NCBI GenBank assembly: GCA_026936325.1
Contig: JAPTHN010000018.1
Span: 13,349,658-13,413,657, forward strand
Length of the DNA stretch: 64,000 bases
Source: Platynereis dumerilii
Lineage: Eukaryota; Annelida; Polychaeta; Phyllodocida; Nereididae
Reading direction: 5' to 3'
Under the pieces are notes generated by a model, which saw only the letters and a list, made by a program, of their open reading frames with translations, searched no databases and was not told where the DNA came from. Every line of letters begins with the position of its first letter. The first letter of the stretch is position 1. Positions 32,301 through 39,752 of this stretch are shown in pieces. Position numbers and translations under genes: made by a program.

Positions 32301-34865
32301 TGCCAATTCACACAAAATGATGGCGAGGTATATTCCTTCTCATTCGATGCATGTGGGTAAGTGAAACGGGCGATGTTTCAATATTTAGTCAATACTACAG
32401 TTTGTCACGTCAAGCATTGAGACAGAAATTTACAGGCCATAAAAATCACCACAATGATATAGGAGGTTCAGAAAATACCAAATTGACAAGAACTAAGTCT
32501 GGAGTGGTGCTGCAGTGCACTTTTGTGACGTCACCACCAATTGTTTGTGATATTGGCAGCATCACAAATGTCAACATTTTGCGAAATTCGACTGCCATTT
32601 ACATAAATTGTCAAATATCAGACAAAAACAGCACTGAAACATCGTTAAAATGAGATATTCGTATTACAAATGAGCTAAGCTATACGCAGGTATGTGTATT
32701 TCTCCTGTGGGGCTTGTGGTTGCTGAGATATTTAGGCAAACGTCTGTCCTCTGCTTGACGTGACAAACTGTAAACATGCAATGACTCAGTGGCAGAACAT
32801 CACCTGTTAGTTACTTACAGGCAGCACTGTAACTTTATAAAATAAATTGATTTTAGAACATGCTATTAACAGTTCTTAATGTTAAACTTCAATCACATAC
32901 TTCTATCATTCTAAGACCACGAGTGTTCCACTCCACAGTATTGATAGTTTTGGTTTGCAGATCCACTTTTTTTAAAGCTATTCTTGGAGTTCAACACTCA
33001 AACAAAGCCTTGTCAATATTCCAACTATAGCCAATTTTCTGTTAGCATCATTTCATAAAAAAACAACCTACAAATTAGTGCCATTCTTATAATTTATTCT
33101 GAACTGCTCATGTGTCATGAATCATGCTCATACCTTCAGCATATTGTTCATAGATGATATTAAAAGGAGGCCTTTTGAATCTTGATGTGTGACTGACTAG
33201 TTCAGGTTCACGAATCAGATTTTGTTCATCAGCAAGGCCAGACTTTTTAAAAATTTAACTTCTCTGATTGACCGGCCCCACAGATTTTCTGGCTAAGTAA
33301 AACAAGAAAAAAAGAAAACCTACTAATTTTATAGAATTGACATTATAAAAAATTAATATTATCGCTTCTTCTACTTTCTCGTCCTACTGACCGACCCCAG
33401 TAAAACTGCTTTGGGAAGATCCGAGAAGCTAAAAAGTAATTATGTCTGGCCTGACCAAAAAGAAGTACCCAGAGTATTAGGTGCATTATAGTCAGGGCTT
33501 TGGAGTCGGAGTCAGGAGTCGGAGTCGTGGAGTCAGAGGTTTTTGTGTGGGCTTTCAGGTGGAGTCTGAGTCGAAGTAGGAGTCAAAAATTAAATTGGTG
33601 ACTCCTGACTCCTGAAACTAATTAATATAATTTACAAAAACTCTAAACTTCTAAAATGTGTCCCAAATGTTACACAAAATTTCCTAAAGAAGTATTCGTG
33701 TACAAAATCCCATGAAACATTGTAGAACTATTGTAGAACTACTATTTCTCCCCTGTCAACCATGTAATATTTGTGTGCAATAATGCTGATAAGCTGAGTT
33801 GGGAGTCGGAGTCGTAATTAAGGAGTAGGAGTTGGAGTCGGAGTCGCTTTTTAGAAAGCAAAAGGAGTCGGGAGTTGGAGTAGGTTCACTTAATACCCGA
33901 CTCAAAAGCCCTGATTATAGCACTACAGAAAGTCGGAAACTGATAGTATAATAGATACCTAACTATGCACAATGTCAAAATAAAATGTCATCCTCACCAT
34001 AGAAGTAATATTTTCAATAGTGAAGTTGTCGCTACAATTACAGTTGACAATGATTTTGACTGAAGTATATTTTGCACCAAGGAAAACTTTAGGAAAGTTT
34101 TTCATTTGATCACATTCGAATTGGAAATCTGCATGTTCAATGTTGCTGTATGGCTGAAACAAAGAAAGATAAAAAGACTTGAGCTTTTTTTCAAAACACA
34201 CAACAAAGATGATATAGAGATGTCAAGGAAACTACAGAATTAAACTCTTACATATTGATTTTGACATGGACAAATAATGATTATAATTATCAAGCAATCT
34301 ATAATTATGACAGGAAATGTTCTATTTTGATTGCTGAACCTAATATATGTCTTTTAAATTATGCATCATGACCAATTGAACCATCCTCAAGAAAATGTCA
34401 ATGTCTAATTGTGTTGCAATGTTTGTTTTGCAATTGAGATATCTCAGCTTACAATATGGACAACAGCCAGATAAAATTGGACAGATCTTTGTCAGAAACA
34501 ATGTTGTTGGTTTTGTTCTACCTTGGTGAATAGTGAATACTGAGCAGGCAACTAGACAACTAGAAAGACAGACAAAATTTGAGGACTCACAAACATGAAA
34601 ACATAAGTCTCAGAACAAATAATTGTTGATTGGTCGTATCTTTTCTGGTATGAAAATGCACATTTCTGTCAACAATAAATGTCCCCTTTCAAAAATAAAA
34701 GCGACTTACCTCAGAAAAAGCGAAGGTGGGAGACGTTTTACTGCGAATGAACACATCGACATTCTTCCCAAGGCATTTTTCGTTTGTGTCGACAATTTTG
34801 ATAAGAAGTGTCAAGAGGTATACGTGTAACAATGTGGGAACTGTGATGCTTTTCATTCCAATCAT
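11088..34865 (-). CDS. ionotropic glutamate receptor-like gene A (11 coding exons, 602 aa)
   Basis: Predicted ligand-gated cation channel subunit of the plasma membrane. Exons in transcript order: 34710-34865, 33998-34153, 31682-31891, 30830-30937, 30467-30564, 27888-27969, 26388-26531, 24944-25100, 12627-12844, 12091-12341, 11088-11316. All have GT-AG borders and join in frame. Residues 1-27 form a signal peptide and 28-195 a Cys-containing N-terminus far shorter than a standard amino-terminal domain. S1 runs to about 315, with the ligand-carboxylate Arg expected at R285 (GITITGERE). M1 is about 321-340, the pore loop about 353-371, M3 about 383-407. S2 has an acidic residue (D482) where iGluRs carry the amino-group ligand, and M4 is about 567-588. 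The canonical SYTANLAAF gate is replaced by CGNLMTSLT. It appears intact; the ligand cannot be told from sequence. Confidence 0.9.
11705..11965. mobile_element. second copy of the 'ACGTTGTGG' MITE family
   Basis: Lies in intron 10 of gene A. It shares GGTAGAAATTATG, CAACATAATTTC, CATACATTTCTAC and CACCAATTAG with the copy split by Gmr1. Boundaries are approximate. Confidence 0.55.
12091..12341 (-). CDS. gene A exon 10: S2 half of the ligand-binding domain
   Basis: Encodes GANPKSVYGRLW through IGDRTG and CNWAFF to AYFGLAMPKNSPY, which matches the iGluR 'GYGIA-PKGSP' segment. Phase 2 at its 3' end. Confidence 0.9.
12523..12548. repeat. 26-bp perfect palindrome of the AGGCCTACATGTAGGCCT type
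   Basis: Half-site TATTAGGCCTACA is followed directly by its reverse complement. It lies in intron 9 of gene A, just downstream of the gene's ninth exon. Confidence 0.85.
12627..12844 (-). CDS. gene A exon 9: end of pore loop, M3, start of S2
   Basis: LPQEPHSRGG, then M3 with the gate region GNLMTSLTANE, then FNTLAELADD, as in the iGluR post-M3 linker. Ends LLE|GTAGGT. Confidence 0.9.
13249..13716 (-). CDS. LINE ORF2 C-terminal fragment with Cys/His motif
   Basis: Continuation of ORF2 beyond the fold-back insertion. It carries CVYCDSGEIEDEKHFLLNC, the Cx2C-H-C motif common at LINE ORF2 C-termini. When the fold-back element and one AAA target copy are removed the frame joins as ...HNNF|MQKCMME... 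without a break. Confidence 0.88.
   Translation of the reverse strand, partial: FMQKCMMEIQDSVRNPKLRTYKLFKTEFKLENYLRQDFNVSHQLSLIKFRISSHNLAIETGRFTRPKTPVENRKCVYCDSGEIEDEKHFLLNCRLYETERTIMLQKIRDTIPNLDSLGTAERFRLIMMNSDGVVIGVIGKYVHDCMKKRITIDLM
13717..15130 (+). repeat. left arm of the fold-back element
   Basis: Pairs with 16765-18209. Sub-repeat blocks centre near 13860, 14012, 14178, 14350 and 14520. The inner end is more diverged than the outer end. Confidence 0.85.
15590..16078 (-). repeat. tRNA-related SINE in the fold-back loop
   Basis: Read on the minus strand it contains a perfect B-box GGTTCGACTCC (16032-16042) inside a T-arm-like hairpin (GTGGG...CCCAC), preceded by an anticodon-arm-like stretch. 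A roughly 400-bp unrelated body follows. The A-box half is not recognisable, so the copy seems 5' truncated. Ends are approximate. Confidence 0.5.
16765..18209 (-). repeat. right arm of the fold-back element
   Basis: Inverted copy of 13717-15130, with the same GGCCATTTTGG-type blocks in complement. Confidence 0.85.
18213..18737 (-). CDS. LINE ORF2 post-RT (thumb/connection) segment
   Basis: Begins in the frame MFKNNVSHLNEKARNAEF and contains SPILEYGSEVWFNN, the 'Y-G-x-E-x-W' motif that follows RT in many LINEs. It is offset by one base from the RT ORF at a G run near 18745, and is cut at its other end by the fold-back insertion. Confidence 0.88.
18710..20896 (-). CDS. LINE ORF2: endonuclease C-terminal half and reverse transcriptase
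   Basis: The endonuclease part contains CGDLNARTGN and SDHRALFF. The RT part contains GLISPVHKK, DFTKAFDYVN, GVLQGGIRSPNLF and the catalytic YADDMVL. About 700 residues are open. The clade is uncertain: the features fit the broad I/Jockey/CR1 assemblage, and I cannot place it further without a tree. Confidence 0.93.
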   Translation of the reverse strand: MHLFFSLDSSYIHNTSVRTDYFNILKEEFSKKDRNDCHIILCGDLNARTGNLNDELDVVPGKDGDLFDLICPVETAIDRNVIYPERKSKDNRVNDYGRQLIHFCKSTDFRIVNGRVGNTNNTGDFTCYKSNGGASVVDYLLTKHDFFCCIKEFKILSKHPESDHRALFFEIEMQGCESYKARENFGVEPKVYRWDPSKLTKYKESFESGNCKELESLLITEAPNKSSCEISNMFQNIIEAAAKPNFKTRKSNKSVFPKTGWFNEDCKNIKKKVHEYAKNFDISIHIYAERYGELEKEYKRIIQKSKRDYFNDIRHRLNECKSKNPATYWNIWKSLKNKTINNSNLTLQDFESYFEGQVLPPAVEYFDQQYMDEIKSKVINEDIVQPNAMTDEICNAVISKDEIELHLKKLKNNKASGNDGIVGEFLKYAPSNIISLLGVLFNKIFESGEWPEQWAVGLISPVHKKNSVNIADNYRKITVMPAVGKILESILNERLVFKNIVLEIDDCHQFGFKKGCSTVDSIFMLNSMIALQKTRNKNLWVCFVDFTKAFDYVNRNALYYKLGQRGLSGKMLKLLMDMYAKAKCRVKWKGKVGKEIESEYGVLQGGIRSPNLFTEYLTDLNKYLDVSQGITIGDNIVTHLLYADDMVLCSESAKGLQILINGLYTFCTKWHLILSINKTNVMVFRKKREIVNFQFKYGVDEIAITDNYKYLGVIFSSRGQCLRIMFHI
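20875..21225 (-). CDS. LINE ORF2: N-terminal half of apurinic endonuclease
   Basis: Starts with CWNIRGLGDKLKC, then ILTETHSEKN and GSGGIGIFIR, the canonical APE-type metal-site strands. It ends in a frameshift relative to the RT ORF. The MITE lies immediately upstream of the CWNIRG strand. Before it, 21651-21786 is open in one frame (SQGSYDHIDVST...), overlapping the stop of the SGNH ORF. Confidence 0.9.
   Translation of the reverse strand: MLCWNIRGLGDKLKCSDLQVQLFSHDIVILTETHSEKNMESFYNCIPGFVYKDFPRKFKHHRAPNGSGGIGIFIRSELFSKVTFETNQECIVRVRVKLKCFDLSKELLIGCIYFSP
21225..21650. mobile_element. TA-flanked MITE inside the LINE
   Basis: Inverted ends TGTGACCTGCTCCACCAAAA (about 36 bp, with two mismatches) with TA on both sides (21223-21224 and 21651-21652). 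Tc1/mariner-type target. No ORF. Confidence 0.85.
21787..22374 (-). CDS. LINE ORF1 region: SGNH/GDSL-hydrolase-like domain
   Basis: About 195 codons. Motifs in SGNH order: ILLIGNSNIRG (block I, serine nucleophile in GNS), YGGRP (block II), HTGDID where block III usually has GxND, and RDGIHYT (block V, Asp-x-x-His). Esterase domains are known in ORF1 of CR1-like LINEs. Upstream it runs openly into the TATC repeat tail, so it was probably fused to the NADAR ORF before that insertion. Confidence 0.82.
   Translation of the reverse strand: MSAAPSRKVQSSAEVIQENSTHNVPMPQQSSSKCPSILLIGNSNIRGVANELNSKGIDASAFVYGGRPSHEIKSRLSSLRSEDTPSHIFLHTGDIDARRDDRPMKDTLDTYLAAHMLFPEATILINGISTAVHETQLSRKLVNLSRKSQELCATNDRLVYIDNTDLPLRDGIHYTRMSRKRLVSSIKDFVLKNSI
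22378..22490 (-). repeat. short dispersed repeat with (TATC)n tail between NADAR and SGNH parts
   Basis: Contains TCTCTCATCTCATCAATCAA, then AGGGCTGCACTTACC and a TATC run. A related copy lies at 26264-26330 without the tail. Looks like the 3' end of a retroposon. Confidence 0.6.
22497..23921 (-). CDS. LINE ORF1: disordered N-terminus, coiled coil, 28-aa repeats, NADAR domain
   Basis: 474 codons. Residues 1-140 are Ser/Pro-rich, and about 140-182 look like a coiled coil (LLEEFLKQLILANQEINNL). Residues about 210-325 are four to five 28-residue repeats around SESVINNLPM-ELTE-PP. The last 140 residues are a NADAR (YbiA/DUF1768) domain: FRANGNYHVFSNFF, YDSVEQAYQHKKA, PAWHECKSEIM, STGNKELVHN, DDYWGCG and MGKLLMEIR all match that family. 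NADAR proteins cleave ADP-ribose-type N-glycosidic bonds. Position and strand place it as ORF1 of the LINE. Some non-viral retroposon ORF1s carry enzyme domains, but I do not recall this one described. Confidence 0.88.
   Translation of the reverse strand: MTMNFRSSRTRRPKINPDFQYYLTDSFRPEMSPFESPVSSHLTSSSKTPSNHSSYASSPSLTSVKADSSLHLPLSLSGSSPKIVFPSPSSDVVPTQVSQASSTVPAPIDDQDDSILIGSTIPLSVLNSSALLQFQSPPPTPLLEEFLKQLILANQEINNLKAELLLAKEQIVSLNLQVNMKFKAEPQNIATTPVLIATPTTMTEPTKAFPLASSKSELVINNLPMTELSKVPPSVTIGLASSISESVINNLPMPELTEVPPPATTGLAAINSESVINSLPMIELTETPPLATTGITASNSESVINNVPMMELTETPPLVTDSKEIIVFRANGNYHVFSNFFEMKIDYQGRKYDSVEQAYQHKKALFHKENSTAIRILKSKSPQQAKKQAKSINQIPAWHECKSEIMLAILHCKANQSPTFKNALMSTGNKELVHNIETDDYWGCGTNLKGFNMMGKLLMEIRNSLKNEEFTHMG
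22981..23316 (-). repeat. 84-bp coding tandem repeat in LINE ORF1
   Basis: Units start near 22981, 23065, 23149 and 23233, exactly 84 bp apart, with a more divergent copy beyond. The reading frame is kept (28 codons each). Confidence 0.85.
23950..24255 (-). promoter_or_regulatory. LINE 5' UTR with CTTGAACTTG tandem repeats
   Basis: Degenerate repeats of ACTTGAACTTG/TTTATATCTTTAAATTT, about 90-100 bp long, directly upstream of ORF1. Repetitive 5' UTRs can act as internal LINE promoters; that role is inferred. Confidence 0.5.
24607..24780. repeat. dispersed repeat, copy 1
   Basis: Shares GATAGGGCATG, CCAACAGCTTTTCTGTA and TTTTCGTGTACTGTAAAT-like words with 32175-32300. Family unknown. Confidence 0.6.
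24944..25100 (-). CDS. gene A exon 8: M1 and first part of pore loop
   Basis: PIVWILCVVSFVAVVVTLFF (M1), then SFVVGAINTYGIALQR in the pore-loop position. No Gln/Arg 'QQG' pore motif is present. Leaves one base for exon 9, which lies 12 kb away beyond the LINE. Confidence 0.9.
25310..25959. mobile_element. dimeric head-to-head MITE (variant of the CAGTCTGTCACTTTGATA family)
   Basis: Two inverted copies, each sharing GACACTTCATC, ACTTTCAACATG and ACCAAACGAAAGGATTATGCA. They meet near 25663. Outer ends CAGCGAAACACTTTGA and complement. Lies in intron 7 of gene A. Confidence 0.75.
26388..26531 (-). CDS. gene A exon 7: end of S1 with ligand-binding Arg
   Basis: ETDMALSGITITGEREEVVD then FTYPFYEDPS, aligning to iGluR 'PLTIT-x-x-RE-x-V-DF-x-x-PF'. 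Phase 0 at both ends. Confidence 0.93.
26720..27673. mobile_element. piggyBac-like non-autonomous element, 954 bp
   Basis: Inverted ends CCCTTGTAGCCGCAAC flanked by TTAA on both sides (26716-26719, 27674-27677), the signature of piggyBac. No transposase ORF. In intron 6 of gene A. Confidence 0.88.
27888..27969 (-). CDS. gene A exon 6: central S1
   Basis: FRIEGETGAKQNGKWSGAIG, the 'G-x-W-x-G-x-x-G' turn of iGluR S1. 82 nt, phase 2 in, phase 0 out. Confidence 0.9.
28290..28980. other. GC-rich insert with NRF1-like palindrome and poly(A)-tailed segment
   Basis: This part of intron 5 is much more CpG-rich than its surroundings and contains TTGCGCATGCGCAA (near 28440). From about 28857 a very GC-rich stretch ends in a poly(A) run and AATAAA (28950-28980), like a retroposed SINE or transcript end. 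No gene was identified. Confidence 0.4.
29690..30395. repeat. array of degenerate ACGT-containing words
   Basis: About 700 bp in which TACGTA, AAACGTTC, CATACGT, CCAAAGGTATG and AAACCTCT alternate. The word CCTATGAATCAAAGGT recurs near 29855, 29928 and 30050. It lies in intron 5, ending about 70 bp from the acceptor side of gene A exon 5. No ORF. Confidence 0.7.
30467..30564 (-). CDS. gene A exon 5: S1, 'YCMEIL' strand
   Basis: YAPFIVEEKG, then FFGYCMEILDYLQKAFNF, equivalent to 'EPPF...GFCIDLL-x-x-x-x-NF' of iGluRs. Confidence 0.9.
30830..30937 (-). CDS. gene A exon 4: Cys-rich linker and start of S1
   Basis: ICTCKDDAFCQFTS, then LNFHGRTLDVTLIP, the first beta-strand of the ligand-binding domain ('L-x-G-x-T-L-x-V'). 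Confidence 0.88.
30938..31681 (-). other. gene A intron 3
   Basis: AT-rich, no further exon. No transposon ends that I could define. Confidence 0.5.
31682..31891 (-). CDS. gene A exon 3: N-terminal domain
   Basis: 70 codons, phase 0. SIAFLELPMMEILFITSNLS and LGVHKNILSKDLLVLGEKHD align with exon 3 of gene B (FMDITFITKD, DLHKNILLKK). Alternating strand/helix pattern; no database family recognised. Confidence 0.85.
32175..32300. repeat. dispersed repeat, copy 2
   Basis: Second copy of the sequence at 24607-24780. Confidence 0.6.
32398..32770. mobile_element. TA-flanked MITE, 373 bp
   Basis: Ends CAGTTTGTCACGTCAAGC and complement, TA on both sides (32396-32397, 32771-32772). Lies in intron 2 of gene A. 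Confidence 0.85.
33235..33461. repeat. MITE of the 'GATCCGAGAAGCTAAA' family, copy 1 (diverged)
   Basis: The right end reads GATCCGAGAAGCTAAAAAGT then TATGTCTGGCC, as in the copies at 49450, 53985 and 59020. The left end is weak. Confidence 0.45.
33493..33913. mobile_element. hAT-like MITE with GGAGTCGGAGTCG subterminal repeats
   Basis: Ends CAGGGCTTTGGAGTCGG and its near complement. The 8-bp duplication is ATTATAGT (33485-33492) / ATTATAGC (33914-33921). Dense GAGTCGG words at both ends are typical of this hAT group. 421 bp, no ORF. Confidence 0.88.
33998..34153 (-). CDS. gene A exon 2: N-terminal domain
   Basis: 52 codons, phase 0: PYSNIEHADFQFECDQMKNF then KIIVNCNCSDNFT. The FxC and CxC cysteines are shared with exon 2 of gene B (HFDCD, QCDCN), suggesting a disulfide-stabilised fold. 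Confidence 0.87.
34710..34865 (-). CDS. gene A exon 1 (coding): start codon and signal peptide
   Basis: MIGMKSITVPTLLHVYLLTL is a hydrophobic leader, followed by KTSPTFAFSE|GTAAGT, whose end matches gene B (KKTSRFIFSE). A strong acceptor (TTTTTTCTTTACTTCTCAG) abuts the ATG, so a 5'-UTR exon must lie upstream. Confidence 0.85.
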
Positions 34866-36689
34866 CTGAGAAGTAAAGAAAAAAGTAGAAACACTAAAGC
34901 TAACTGGTGGAAAAACAGCTCAGCCCATCAATAACACAGAAACACTTATGAAAAATTATTAAATTATTACAGTGTGTCACTTTGATAAAGCTACAATGAG
35001 GACCAGTTCACTGTGAAAAATGCACTTTTTGACTCATAGCCGATGAAGTGTCATCTTCTCTACTTTCAACATGGGAAACATGCAGTTTGATTAGTCATGA
35101 TCAAGAGAAGGCCATTTGACTTGTCATAACTGATTTTAGAGTGTAAATCAGATGCATAATCCTTTCGTTTGGCTGTCACCAACAAGCGGGATAAGTCTTT
35201 TTAAATCAAATTAGCATTGAAAGTATTGGGTATGATCATGACAAATTATTAACATGTTGACACACAAAGTGCCATTTTCACAGTGCAACAGTCCAGTCCT
35301 TTTCTATATCAAAGTGACAGACTGTAAGACAAACTACAAAACAATCCAAACTGGAACATTAAAAATATTCCATCAATAATCCAAATGAATATTACATTAT
35401 CATTACATATACATTGGTGCATGCATGTCACCTGTCCTGGCATAATGGTATATATATATATAATGCAAACAGCATACATTTGGTATCTAATTGTACATAG
35501 GATGTAAATTATGTAGAGTAATGGAACAAGCACTTCCAGATAAGTACTGCAGCAGAGGCAATTTATGCAACAATACTTTAGTATGTTGATTAATGATGTG
35601 CAGTACAAAAAAAAAAACAACAACAACAAAAACCTCAGGGTGGTCCTTGCATAATGCAAATGTTGATTTTTTCAATCCAATAAGCCAAAAAAGTAAAAAC
35701 TTTTTATTTTTGAAATATGTATTAAATGAAAAATTGGCAATAAAAATAGAAAGTCAATGTTGTTTTAACGTGATGCAATGTTGTTTTTCTCAATATAATA
35801 TACCAAAAACAAAAAGAAAATCCAAAGTTTGAATACATGCAAGCCATACCTTTAATAGACCCAGTGCAAGTGAAAGCCATCAACAGCAATGGAAACATAG
35901 GGTGTCTGCTACATCACGTGTGCTGCAAATGCCCTGAATTGCTGGTGCACTAATGCATGGCCATTGCATACACTGAAGGCTAACCACTGCATCACTACAC
36001 CACCCATTGTTATCCTTGCTGTTAGACTAACTCATCTAATTAATTAATAACATCAAGCACACTGCAGTAATATCCACCATTTACCAAAAATAATGCTGTT
36101 ATATTAAGCGCTGAATGGTAGAAAAAATTGAATATTAATGTTGTATAGATTTGAGCTTAACCATAATTGTCTCAAAAATGATGCCTTTGGCATTAATTAA
36201 TTGGTATTTTTGTCATATCCAATTATACGTACAGTTACAAAATCACTGATTTGAGCATACAATAACGATGGTTCGATTGTGCGTTGGAGTATTCTGATTT
36301 CATGGTCATTGGTCAGTCATCTTGCCTCGGGAAAGAGCAATACTACTCTGGATTCAGAGTTCATACTTAGCACACACAACAGGCAGCAGCAATGAGCAGC
36401 ACAGGCAGTGAACTCTGCAGAATTCACATGCTGCAACTGACAATCAACTGGTTAAAACTGCTCTTCTGATGGAACAACTGTCCTGAAAGTTGAAGCTGAC
36501 ACAGTGTGGCCTCCAATGTCACTCTGTATAGTTTGTTTTAGAATATCAGTGGTAATGATGGCAAAACATATATGTACAGGCCCAAAGTTTGGCGTTTAAA
36601 CAGCATGCAAAAAACTGAATTAACCCGCACGCACAGTGAATTTATTAATGTTCATTTATTACCGCAATTTATATAATTATATATATATA
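34866..36689. other. upstream of gene A coding start: UTR intron or promoter region
   Basis: Contains the MITE at 34970-35324. The rest is AT-rich with (TA)n runs near 35450 and 36675. No coding exon is supported. Confidence 0.4.
34970..35324. mobile_element. MITE, CAGTCTGTCACTTTGATA family (family M1)
   Basis: Ends CAGTGTGTCACTTTGATAAAG / complement of CAGTCTGTCACTTTGATA, with TA flanks. Shares its body with copies at 42041, 46272, 48793 and 56648. Confidence 0.85.
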
Positions 36690-36867
36690 CAGTGGTCCCT
36701 GCATTATAAGACCGCCCCTTCTGCGGTCATGAAGTGGTCTCTCGTGGGGATGCGGTCTCTCGTCGGGGTGCAAAATGCACTAAAAATACTACTAACTGTG
36801 GGAGGAAGGCGGTCACATAAGACAAGGCAGTCTTACAACAGAGGGTCTCATAACGCAGGGACAACTG
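36690..36867. mobile_element. pogo/mariner-like MITE, 178 bp
   Basis: Ends CAGTGGTCCCTGCATTATAA and near complement, TA flanked. The body contains AAGACCGCCCCTTCTGCGGT. Related copy at 41680-41847. Confidence 0.8.
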
Positions 36868-36904
36868 TATATATATATATGCTAGAGATCAAGCTGATCA
36901 ATAA

Positions 36905-37649
36905 AGACTGAAGAGATAATTCCATCTTACCTTTCAAATGCCTGCCATGTTAGCGTAACCACGACTCATTCCAAATTGAACGACAATACATTTGTCCTTC
37001 ATCCGGTGAATAATGAGCTTGAATTTTGACTTTGTTGAATCAGCATGTTGGTTTTGAGGGGAAGTGTATTTTTGTCAATGGTATCTTTATGCACCAGAAA
37101 AACACAGAACAGATTTCTTTTACTATTTATGGAAGCCAAGTAAAAGTTGATGATCTTTTGGAATACAGATCTATAAAAGACCACATTAGTTTCAGTAGTT
37201 TATCTCAGTATAGTTTATGTATTTTTAATGACACAAGTAACGCAAGCACCATTTAACCTTTAAATGTACACTTAGCACTGTCTACTCTCAAAGTGACCTA
37301 ATTAAGGATTTTCTTGTTTACATTTTGCTAGTTCTCGTATATAGAGCAAACAACAATCATTGCTATATAGCCAGTATGCTGTCCTATAGTACCAGTGATA
37401 CACATACACAATTTGGAATCAATCAGTTAAGTTTTCTGGGAGATAAGGCAGTTTTAGTAAATTTTAGAGCATTTTTTTACAAGAATCACCCAATCTTTTG
37501 ATTGCTAGTTATTTAATGCTTTTCCGGATGTGTAATAGTAATACATAAATAAAATATACTGGCTATGTTACATTGTCATTTGATAGGTTTGTTGTCCAAG
37601 ATTTAAAATTTAATGATTAACTAGGTCGTTTCGCATAGAGCAAACGGTA
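36905..37649. repeat. segmental duplication, copy 1 (with possible 5'-UTR exon)
   Basis: Matches 39753-40527 with small indels. Copy 1 continues into the element at 37650. On the minus strand both copies keep ATTTGAAAG|GTAAGATGG, a good splice donor facing gene A. Confidence 0.8.
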
Positions 37650-38573
37650 GGGGGAACGGGGGCACATTGGGACGCTTTTAACGTCTACCAAATTTGCTCA
37701 ATGCTGAAAGCACTGAAGAACTCAGAAGTTTGCATGAATATCACCTATACTACCGAGCTTAAATGCAAGGCATAGTAAACTAGACTGCACCTACCCTTTT
37801 GCAGCCAGAGAGTCGTAAAGATGACTGTCCCAATGTGCCCCGGCTAACACAGCCGGGGCACATTGGGACATCAATTAAAAAATCATTTTAACACTCCATG
37901 TGCAATAGATATCACATATAGGTAGTTCGTAAGACAATATACAGTGCCTTAACACCTTGTAGTCCCAATAGTTGATAATTTTAAACATTTAACATAACCT
38001 GTCCTGGGTGCGGACGTCTATGTAAGTAACACACAGTGCTTTGCGACAAATTTGTTCACAGAGCATGGTAATCCACTATACCTCTATTCACTGTGGCCTG
38101 AATACCTGTTGTGTGCTGTCCCAGGTCATACAGTTGCCTTGGACACTTAAATTCTGCCATATTAAGTGCGTCCCAATGTGCCCCGAATTCAGTGTCCCAA
38201 TGAGCCCCGATATGACTTTTACACCAAAATGCTAATTTCTCGGACATCAGTGAGCGTGTTTATCACGATAGCAATTCATAACTGTTCGTTACGATATATA
38301 AAATTCATACAAGCACTGAGAAAGCCTCAATGTTCATGGTTTGTCCACAGAATGGTTCGAATTGAACCTGTCCATATTTACTTTAATGGTAGGAAAACAA
38401 ACTTTTGCTCGCCATACTTCTGCATGTGGCTGTAATTTGTCTATAAAACCATGGAAAAATCAGGATGTGAAATTACAAGATATGATGGCACTGCCATATC
38501 ATATACCTTGCCAGGATCCAAGAAAACCCCACCGGCCCACAGTGCCCCGCGTCCCAATGTGCCCCCGTTCCCC
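37650..38573. mobile_element. TA-flanked non-autonomous element with GGGGGAACGGGGGC ends
   Basis: Ends GGGGGAACGGGGGCACATTG and complement. The paralogous segment has the empty site (ACGGTACACAGTGTTAGGGA near 40520), so TA is the target. Internally it repeats GTCCCAATGTGCCCCG-like words. No transposase. Confidence 0.88.
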
Positions 38574-39229
38574 CTACACAGTGTCAGGGACTTACGATGA
38601 CGGAATGGAGCATATACAGCCATAGGCCTAGAACTGTCTCTTTGGACTGTGGTTGGGACGGCGAGGTACTCGCTGCTCAGTCCCTTGAAAGTTGAAACTG
38701 AGAACAACCGTTTTCTCTCAGAAAGTAGACACTTTTAATTATTGAGCGTGTTTATCACGATAGCAATTCATAACTGTTCGTTAAGATATATAAAATTCAT
38801 ATAAGCACTGAGAAAGCCTCATTGTTCATGGTTTGTCCACAGAATGGTTCGAATTGAACCTGTCCATATTTACTTTAATGGTAGGAAAACAAACTTTTGC
38901 TCGCCATACTTCTGCATGTGGCTGTAATTTGTCTATAAAACCATGGAAAAGTCAGGATGTGAAATTACAAGATATGATGGCACTGCCATATCATATACCT
39001 TGCCAGGATCCAAGAAAATCCCACCGGCCCACAGTGCCCCGCGTCCCAATGTGCCCCCGTTCCCCCTACACAGTGTCAGGGACTTACGATGACGGAATGG
39101 AGCATATACAGCCATAGGCCTAGAACTGTCTCTTTGGACTGTGGTTGGGACGGCGAGGTACTCGCTGCTCAGTCCCTTGAAAGTTGAAACTGAGAACAAC
39201 CGTTTTCTCTCAGAAAGTAGACACTTTTG
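38248..39229. repeat. 492-bp direct tandem duplication
   Basis: 38248-38739 and 38740-39229 are nearly identical. The unit covers the right half of the element at 37650 plus about 160 bp of flank, so it arose after that element inserted. Confidence 0.88.
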
Positions 39230-39752
39230 ATCCATTGATGTAGCATGAGTCACTGCTGATCTTAGAGGTTATGTTCGGGTTGCTGTAAAAATCACAAAAC
39301 TCTTTTTTGATCTGTTGAGTTGACTTTGGTTGTTTTTAAGGAGGTTACAAAACTGCCGAATAGACTGTATCTGATTTAATCAATAAAATTATTCGCTTAA
39401 GCATATAAGTGCCTACATACAATAGAAATATATCCTCCAAAAGGTAAGTACTACAAATGGCCTCAAGGTGGAACTTTGGAATCAAGTTCGCAAGTCACCA
39501 TCAGCTATGACATCTAGTGGATGAACCAAGATCTAGGATTATTTCAGAAAAGCTCTTGATCAAATCTGGTATTTCCGTTTAGACAGTTCACTCTAGCGTT
39601 CAAGTAATGATATTCATGTAAATTGTTCAAAATTGTTAATGTAAACCTTGTAAGCACTTTCTTTAGTCTAGCCTGGGATATATTACAGATTATTTTATTT
39701 ATTGGTAAAACGCATCTTTGAGAAAAGTAGTGAAATGAGTATAAAATAGACC

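Noticed and set aside
38341-39117. Two nearly identical 94-residue ORFs
   Set aside because: They arise from the 492-bp tandem duplication of transposon sequence and lack known motifs.
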